From assembly GCF_009733845.1 (NCBI RefSeq), contig NZ_WNXZ01000003.1, positions 434,001-498,000 on the forward strand: DNA of 64,000 nucleotides, read 5' to 3'. A program made the translations under genes and the position numbers. The notes beneath the pieces were generated by a model. The model had not been told where the DNA came from. It was given only the letters and a program-made list of their open reading frames with translations, and did no database searches. Positions 59,560 to 64,000 of this stretch are shown in pieces; the stretch's first letter is position 1, and each line of letters starts with the position of its first letter. Origin of the DNA: Pseudactinotalea terrae (lineage in GTDB: Bacteria > Actinomycetota > Actinomycetes > Actinomycetales > Beutenbergiaceae).

Positions 59560-60639
59560 ATGACGGTTGACGCGCCAACTGACGCTGACCTCCGTCGTCG
59601 CATTGTGAATCTCGTGCTCGACCGTGTGCCGCCGTCGTGGGACGTGAGCGAGCGTGACGGTGCGTCGTCGGCGGAGGCGGAGCCTGCTGACCTCATACTG
59701 CAACTCCAGGCGCCGAGTGGACCTGCTGCGAGCCTCCTCGTCGATGTGAGGCAGGTGCTCGCGCGTCGTGACGTCGCGCGGCTGGCGGAGGAACTCCGCT
59801 CCGGATCCGACGGATCCTCCGGATCGCTGGTGGTGGCCCGCTACCTGTCGCCGTCGGTACGTGAGGAGCTAGCGGATGCCGGGGTGTCATACGCCGATGC
59901 CACCGGCAATATGCGGATCAGCGTGGACTCTCCGGCATTGTTCATTGCCGATCGCGGTGAGGACCGTGATCCGTGGCGCAAGGGGCGCCCTCTGGGAACG
60001 CTTAAGGGCGAGCCGGCGGCGCGCGTGGTGCGTGCCTTGCTCGATGTCGATCGCGACTGGTCGGCGCGCGAGCTGGTCGCTGCCTCGGGCACCTCGACCG
60101 GTGCGACCTATCGCGTGCTGGAGTACCTGGAGCGTGAGGCGCTGCTCGTGAAGGAGGGCGCTCGCTCCCGCGTGATCGACTGGGAGAGGCTGCTGCGCTC
60201 GTGGAGCGAGCAGGCCCCTTTCCAGGCGACCACGCGGGCGATGGCGTTCATCGAGCCCCGTGGCATCGACGCGGTGCTCGACAAGATCGCAGGTCGGCGC
60301 AGGTTCCCGGTCGCGGTGACGGGTTCCGTCGCGGCGAAGCAGTGGGCGACGTACGCGCCAGCTAGAGCTCTCTACGTCTACGTCTCGTCCATCCAGGAGG
60401 CGGCCGAGCAGTGGGGCCTGCGGCCCAACGCTGCGGCGCCCAACGTCATCCTGCTGGAGCCCCAGCGCATCGGTGACGTCCCCTTCTTGAACAGGGTGGA
60501 CTCTTCCGACGGGTATCCGGTAGCCGCCCCTGCTCAGGTAGCGGCGGATCTGCTGAACGGGCCCGGTCGTGAACCGGAGGAGGCGGAGTACCTGATCGAG
60601 TGGATGCGCGCGAACGAAGGGCGGTGGCGTCGTGCCTGA
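59560..60639 (+). CDS. AbiEi-like transcriptional regulator/antitoxin
   Basis: A 359-residue protein. A middle region (LLDVDRDWSARELVAASGTSTGATYRVLEYLEREALLVKEG) is a winged helix-turn-helix; the N-terminal third (DLILQLQAPSGPAASLLVDVRQVLARRDVARL...) is nuclease-like in arrangement, and the C-terminal region (PRGIDAVLDKIAGRRRFPVAVTGSVAAKQWATYAP) resembles AbiEi-type antitoxins. Its stop overlaps the start of a nucleotidyltransferase gene by 8 bp, the arrangement of type IV AbiE toxin-antitoxin pairs. GAGG precedes the ATG. Confidence 0.68.
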   Translation: MTVDAPTDADLRRRIVNLVLDRVPPSWDVSERDGASSAEAEPADLILQLQAPSGPAASLLVDVRQVLARRDVARLAEELRSGSDGSSGSLVVARYLSPSVREELADAGVSYADATGNMRISVDSPALFIADRGEDRDPWRKGRPLGTLKGEPAARVVRALLDVDRDWSARELVAASGTSTGATYRVLEYLEREALLVKEGARSRVIDWERLLRSWSEQAPFQATTRAMAFIEPRGIDAVLDKIAGRRRFPVAVTGSVAAKQWATYAPARALYVYVSSIQEAAEQWGLRPNAAAPNVILLEPQRIGDVPFLNRVDSSDGYPVAAPAQVAADLLNGPGREPEEAEYLIEWMRANEGRWRRA

Positions 60640-61441
60640 TGCGGTGGTGATGGCGCGCACGGGGCTTCTCGATGCATTGGCAGCGTTGGAAGCGCACCTT
60701 GAGGCGCTCGTTCTGATCGGTGCCCAGGCCGCCTACCTGCACACTGGCGCGACCGAGATCGCGCTCGCCGAGTTCACCACAGATTGGCGACGTGGCACTC
60801 GACCCCGACCTCCTGGCCACCGAACCGTTGGTCGAGGAGGCGATGAGCGCAGCCGGCTTCGTTCCGGATCCTCGGCCGAGTGCCCTCGGGTCGTGGATCT
60901 CGCCCGGCGGTGTGCCGGTCGATCTGATGGTGCCGGACGCCGTCGCAGGAGCAGGCCGCCGCGGTGCACGTGTGCCGCCGCACGCGTCGACGTCGATGCG
61001 CCGGGCGAGGGGCATCGAGGGTGCGTTGGTCGACAACGCCAAGATGATCATCGGGTCGCTCGACGAGAGCGACTCGCGGGAGTTCGAGATTTCCGTTGCC
61101 GGGCCGGCGGCCTGCTGGTCGCCAAGCTCCACAAGATCGGCGATCGACTCGAGCACCAGTCGCGGCGCGACAACAAGGACGCGCACGACATCTACCGCCT
61201 GCTCCGCGCCGTCCAGACGCAGGATCTCGCGGCCGGTGTTCAACGACTCCTGGGCCACGAGGTCAGCGCCGTCGTCACACGTGAGGCGCTCGACCTCCTC
61301 CGGACCCTGTTCGAGGCGGGTGCCGACGCCGCGGGGTCCCGCATGGCTGGAGCGGCCGAAGAGCTCGTCGGCGATCCCGAAGTGGTGTCCGCGGCGCTGG
61401 CACTTCTCGCGCAGGATCTCATTGCTGCGACAGACCGCTGA
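60632..61441 (+). pseudogene. Frameshifted nucleotidyltransferase (AbiEii-like toxin)
   Basis: Reads as the toxin of the AbiE-like pair: VLIGAQAAYLHTG and TTDGDVALDPDLL are the nucleotidyltransferase core. The protein is continuous only if the frame is changed twice: an extra T near 60780-60785 (the natural ...TTDGDVALDPDLL is then in the next frame) and a missing base near 61108-61112 to return to the original frame (AGGLLVAKLHKIGDRL). A naive 269-residue frame runs through, but its middle (WRRGTRPRPPGHRTVGRG...) is nonsense. Sequencing error cannot be excluded, as the two changes compensate. Confidence 0.7.
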
Positions 61442-61681
61442 AAGTCCGTTGGTCGGCACATGGACCTGTGCGAGATGAGCCCGGCCTCCGTCTCTAGGTC
61501 CCGGCTGACTGCCAGTCGTAGAAACGCCACTCCCGCTGCGCCTTGGATCGCCAGCCAACTGCACGCGGCCGAGGCGCCTCGGTGTCCCGCGCTGCGCAGA
61601 TTGCGCACACCCCGTGCCCACCACACCTCTTGCACCTCTGTGAGATTATCGTCCGTACGTAAATCCTGGAGGTGCTCGACG

Positions 61682-62200
61682 ATGGCCCGCAAACGGCAGC
61701 GAACGGCGCAGTCGAGGCGTGCCAGGCGGGCGCCGTCAGCGCGGTCCCTTGAGGAGATTCGCGCTGCAGCGCTGGCGAAGGCCGCGGAGCATCAGGAGGT
61801 CGGCCCGAGGTGCCCGCGGTGCTCGGAACTGCTGCCCTTGAACTCGAGCGGACGAGGTCGCCCACGGGTGTGGTGCTCGCAGGTATGCCGCCGCGCGGCC
61901 TACGAGGAGCGACGGGCAGCGGCAGCCGGCGCGATCGCGAAAGAGGTGGTGGTCAAGCGCGTCGAGCCGTCATGGGAGGAGACGATCGAGCGCGTACTGG
62001 AGTCGCCGAAGGCTTGCAAGCAGGTGCTGCGCGCGCTTCGCAAGAGGCTCGTCGCGGACGAGCTCGCGAACAGCCCGTGGAACGAGATACAGGCAGAGTT
62101 GTGGACGTTGTCAGATGCCTGGTCGGAGCGAGCGCGACGCTACGCGGCCCAGGAGCGAGGCTCGGCTGCTGGACCACGATCATCGCTAGGCTCGCGATGA
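61682..62200 (+). CDS. Zinc-ribbon protein, unknown function
   Basis: A 172-residue basic protein. CPRCSELLPLNSSGRGRPRVWCSQVCRRAAYEERR has C-x2-C and C-x3-C halves, a zinc-binding motif also with the GRGRPR arginines that often contact nucleic acid. The C-terminal half is helical. GGAGG precedes ATG 61682; an in-frame ATG far upstream (61460) has no ribosome site. The 240-bp gap before it (61442-61681) holds no gene I can support. Located just before hsdM, its relation to the restriction system is unknown. Confidence 0.55.
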   Translation: MARKRQRTAQSRRARRAPSARSLEEIRAAALAKAAEHQEVGPRCPRCSELLPLNSSGRGRPRVWCSQVCRRAAYEERRAAAAGAIAKEVVVKRVEPSWEETIERVLESPKACKQVLRALRKRLVADELANSPWNEIQAELWTLSDAWSERARRYAAQERGSAAGPRSSLGSR

Positions 62201-62321
62201 GTGCACGACAGGCGCTGTTCCACGTGAAAGGTCGAGCTGTCGGACCGCCCTCATAACCTAGGCACCACCGGCAGCCGCCGGATGATCAGGCGCGCCTATA
62301 GCCCGCGGAGCAGGAGACAAC

Positions 62322-64000
62322 GTGAGTCAGCTGAGCAACTTCGTCTGGTCGATCGCTGACTTGCTCCGGGGTCCGTTCAAGCCTCACCAGTACGGCACGG
62401 TCATCCTGCCGTTCACGATCCTGCGCCGCCTGGAAGCGGTGATGGCGCCGCACCGCGATGCGCTGGCTGCCGCCGTCGCCAAGTCCGAGGATCCGACCAT
62501 GCGCCGCGCCCATGTGCGCCGCGCCACCGGTCTGCCCTTCTACACCACCTCCTCCTACACGCTCGCGACCGCACTGGAGGACCCGGACAACCTCGCCGCG
62601 AACCTCGTCGACTACGTCAACGGGTTCTCCGATGAAGTCGACGTGTTCAAGCACTTCGACTTCGAGGCCCGCATCCACCAGCTTGATGCCGTTGATCGCC
62701 TCATCCCGGTCACGCAGGGATTCGCCGCCGCACCGCTATCGACCGACGATGTCGACAACGCCGGCATGGGCGACCTGTTCGAGCACCTGATCTTCAAGGA
62801 CTTTGAGGCCTCCAACGCCGAGGCCGGCGACTTCTACACCCCGCGCGATGCCATCCGCCTGCTCGTGGACCTGGTCTTCGCCGAGGACACCGCAGCGCTC
62901 GCCACCCCGGGAATCACCCGTTCCGTCTACGACCCGGCCGCCGGCACCGGCGGCATGCTCTCGGTCGCCGAGGAGCACTTGCACGAGCTGAATCCGAAGG
63001 CGAATCTGGCGCTGTTCGCGCAGGAGATCAACCCGTCCTCCTACGCGATCGCGAAGTCCGACATGCTGATCAAGGGCCAGGACATCGCCAACGTCCGCCT
63101 CGGTGACACCCTCGCCGAGGACCTGTTCGCCGGTGACACCTTCGACTTCGTCCTGTCCAACCCGCCGTACGGCGTGGACTGGAAGGCCTCAGAGAAGGCG
63201 GTCCGTGCCGAGCACGCGCGCGGCACGAACGGGCGCTTCGGCCCTGGGCTGCCGAGTGTGGGCGACGGCTCGATGCTCTTCCTCCTGCACGTGATCGCCA
63301 AGCTCCGCCCGGTCGACGCCCGCGGCAACGGCGGCCGCGGCGGCATCGTCCTCAACGGCTCACCGCTGTTCAACGGCGGGGCGGGCTCGGGTCCGAGCAA
63401 CATCCGCGGGTACCTGCTGGAGAACGATCTCGTCGACGCGATCGTCGCGCTCCCGAACGACATGTTCTACAACACCGGCATCGCTACCTACCTGTGGATC
63501 CTCGACAACTCCAAGCAGCCCGAGCGTCGCGGCAAGGTCCAGCTCGTCGACGCCACCAAGCTCGGCACCAAGATGCGTAAGTCGCTCGGCTCCAAGCGTG
63601 TCGAGATCTCCGCCTCTGATCGCGATCTCATCGTGCGTACCTATGACCATTTCGACGGCGGAGCCTCCGTTGGTGAGTCTGGTTCCGACGGCGGTGGGTC
63701 ACCTCGTTCCAAGGTCTTCGACAACCTCGACTTCGCCTACTGGTCGGTGACGATCGAACGGCCGCTGCAGCTCAACTTCCAGGTCACGCCCGAACGGCTG
63801 GAGTCGGTGACGGAGTCGAAGCCGCTCGCCAAGGTCGACGGGCTCGTCGACGCGCTTAGCTCGTTCGGCGACAAGCTGTACCTGAACCGCGAGGAGTTCC
63901 TGCGTGACGTCGGCAGGCACCTCGGCGCTGCCGGCATCGGGCTGTCGACGCCGCAGCGCAAAGCGCTGTGGCAAGCACTGGGGGAGCGCGACGAGAACGC
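62322..64000 (+). CDS. hsdM: Type I restriction-modification methyltransferase HsdM (5' part)
   Basis: The first 559 codons; the gene runs off the window. N-terminal helical domain (SQLSNFVWSIADLLRGPFKPHQYGTVILPFTILRRLE), then the AdoMet motif DPAAGTGGML (204-213) and the catalytic NPPYG (280-284) of N6-adenine methylases. It methylates the recognition site with HsdS to protect it from the HsdR nuclease. CAGGAG gives the ribosome site, and GTG 62322 follows it. hsdS and hsdR should lie to the right. Confidence 0.95.
   Translation, partial: MSQLSNFVWSIADLLRGPFKPHQYGTVILPFTILRRLEAVMAPHRDALAAAVAKSEDPTMRRAHVRRATGLPFYTTSSYTLATALEDPDNLAANLVDYVNGFSDEVDVFKHFDFEARIHQLDAVDRLIPVTQGFAAAPLSTDDVDNAGMGDLFEHLIFKDFEASNAEAGDFYTPRDAIRLLVDLVFAEDTAALATPGITRSVYDPAAGTGGMLSVAEEHLHELNPKANLALFAQEINPSSYAIAKSDMLIKGQDIANVRLGDTLAEDLFAGDTFDFVLSNPPYGVDWKASEKAVRAEHARGTNGRFGPGLPSVGDGSMLFLLHVIAKLRPVDARGNGGRGGIVLNGSPLFNGGAGSGPSNIRGYLLENDLVDAIVALPNDMFYNTGIATYLWILDNSKQPERRGKVQLVDATKLGTKMRKSLGSKRVEISASDRDLIVRTYDHFDGGASVGESGSDGGGSPRSKVFDNLDFAYWSVTIERPLQLNFQVTPERLESVTESKPLAKVDGLVDALSSFGDKLYLNREEFLRDVGRHLGAAGIGLSTPQRKALWQALGERDEN

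Noticed and set aside
60632-61441. A single uninterrupted 269-residue gene
   Set aside because: The middle third in that frame is Arg/Pro/Gly nonsense, while the nucleotidyltransferase motifs continue in the shifted frame.

Overview
This is high-GC DNA from an actinobacterium, most likely of the Micrococcales/Actinomycetia type. The evidence is gene content rather than any one marker: an AdnAB-like helicase-nuclease, WhiB7 and WhiB2 regulators, mycoredoxin, the PPA1309 and UPF0182 families, a tmRNA with an ADSKRTEFALAA tag, and many GTG starts. A -10-like hexamer lies 6-8 nt before many start codons, which points to frequent leaderless transcripts. The species cannot be named from the sequence.

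Layout. (1) 1-18.6 kb is an actinobacterial housekeeping block whose order resembles the mycobacterial Rv3193c-Rv3202c neighbourhood: adnA(partial)-adnB, phosphotransferase, nudC, mycoredoxin, uvrD2, whiB7 with its leader, a ThiF-like protein, a YgjP-type metallopeptidase, a DUF2342 protein, a PDZ/Lon-like protease, PPA1309 and UPF0182. A choline-sulfatase gene interrupts it. (2) 18.6-19 kb carries an initiator tRNA gene whose 3' end and terminator are duplicated 121 bp downstream. (3) 19-27 kb is mostly minus strand: an alditol oxidase, then a nine-gene, nearly gapless run (OsmC-EcsC-thyA-folA-DUF4129-small membrane protein-MoxR-DUF58-membrane protein). A candidate structured small RNA follows. 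(4) 27-38 kb holds cell-envelope and sugar genes: two glycosyltransferases, wecB, manA with a tiny coupled leader ORF, a TIGR03089 protein, whiB2, a giant membrane glycosyltransferase and a DUF5719 protein. (5) 38-47.9 kb is mixed: a DUF222-HNH protein, an ECF sigma factor with a probable membrane partner, a HhH-GPD protein, two MFS exporters, a DUF2087 protein and an aldehyde dehydrogenase. (6) 47.9-55.3 kb is prfB, ftsE, ftsX, a coiled-coil M23 peptidase, smpB, a DUF2207 protein and the tmRNA gene ssrA.

(7) 55.3-64 kb, running off the end, looks like a genomic island inserted at the 3' end of ssrA. A tyrosine integrase lies immediately downstream. It is followed by a translationally coupled pair (a TRAFAC-like GTPase and a 131-residue unknown protein), a broken copy of an AbiE-like junction, an HTH antitoxin with a truncated PIN toxin, an AbiEi-like regulator with a frameshifted nucleotidyltransferase toxin, a zinc-ribbon protein, and the start of a type I restriction-modification locus (hsdM). 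The GTPase plus small-protein pair is the best candidate for an undescribed defence or conflict system. The toxin debris around it suggests repeated turnover of such cassettes at this site.
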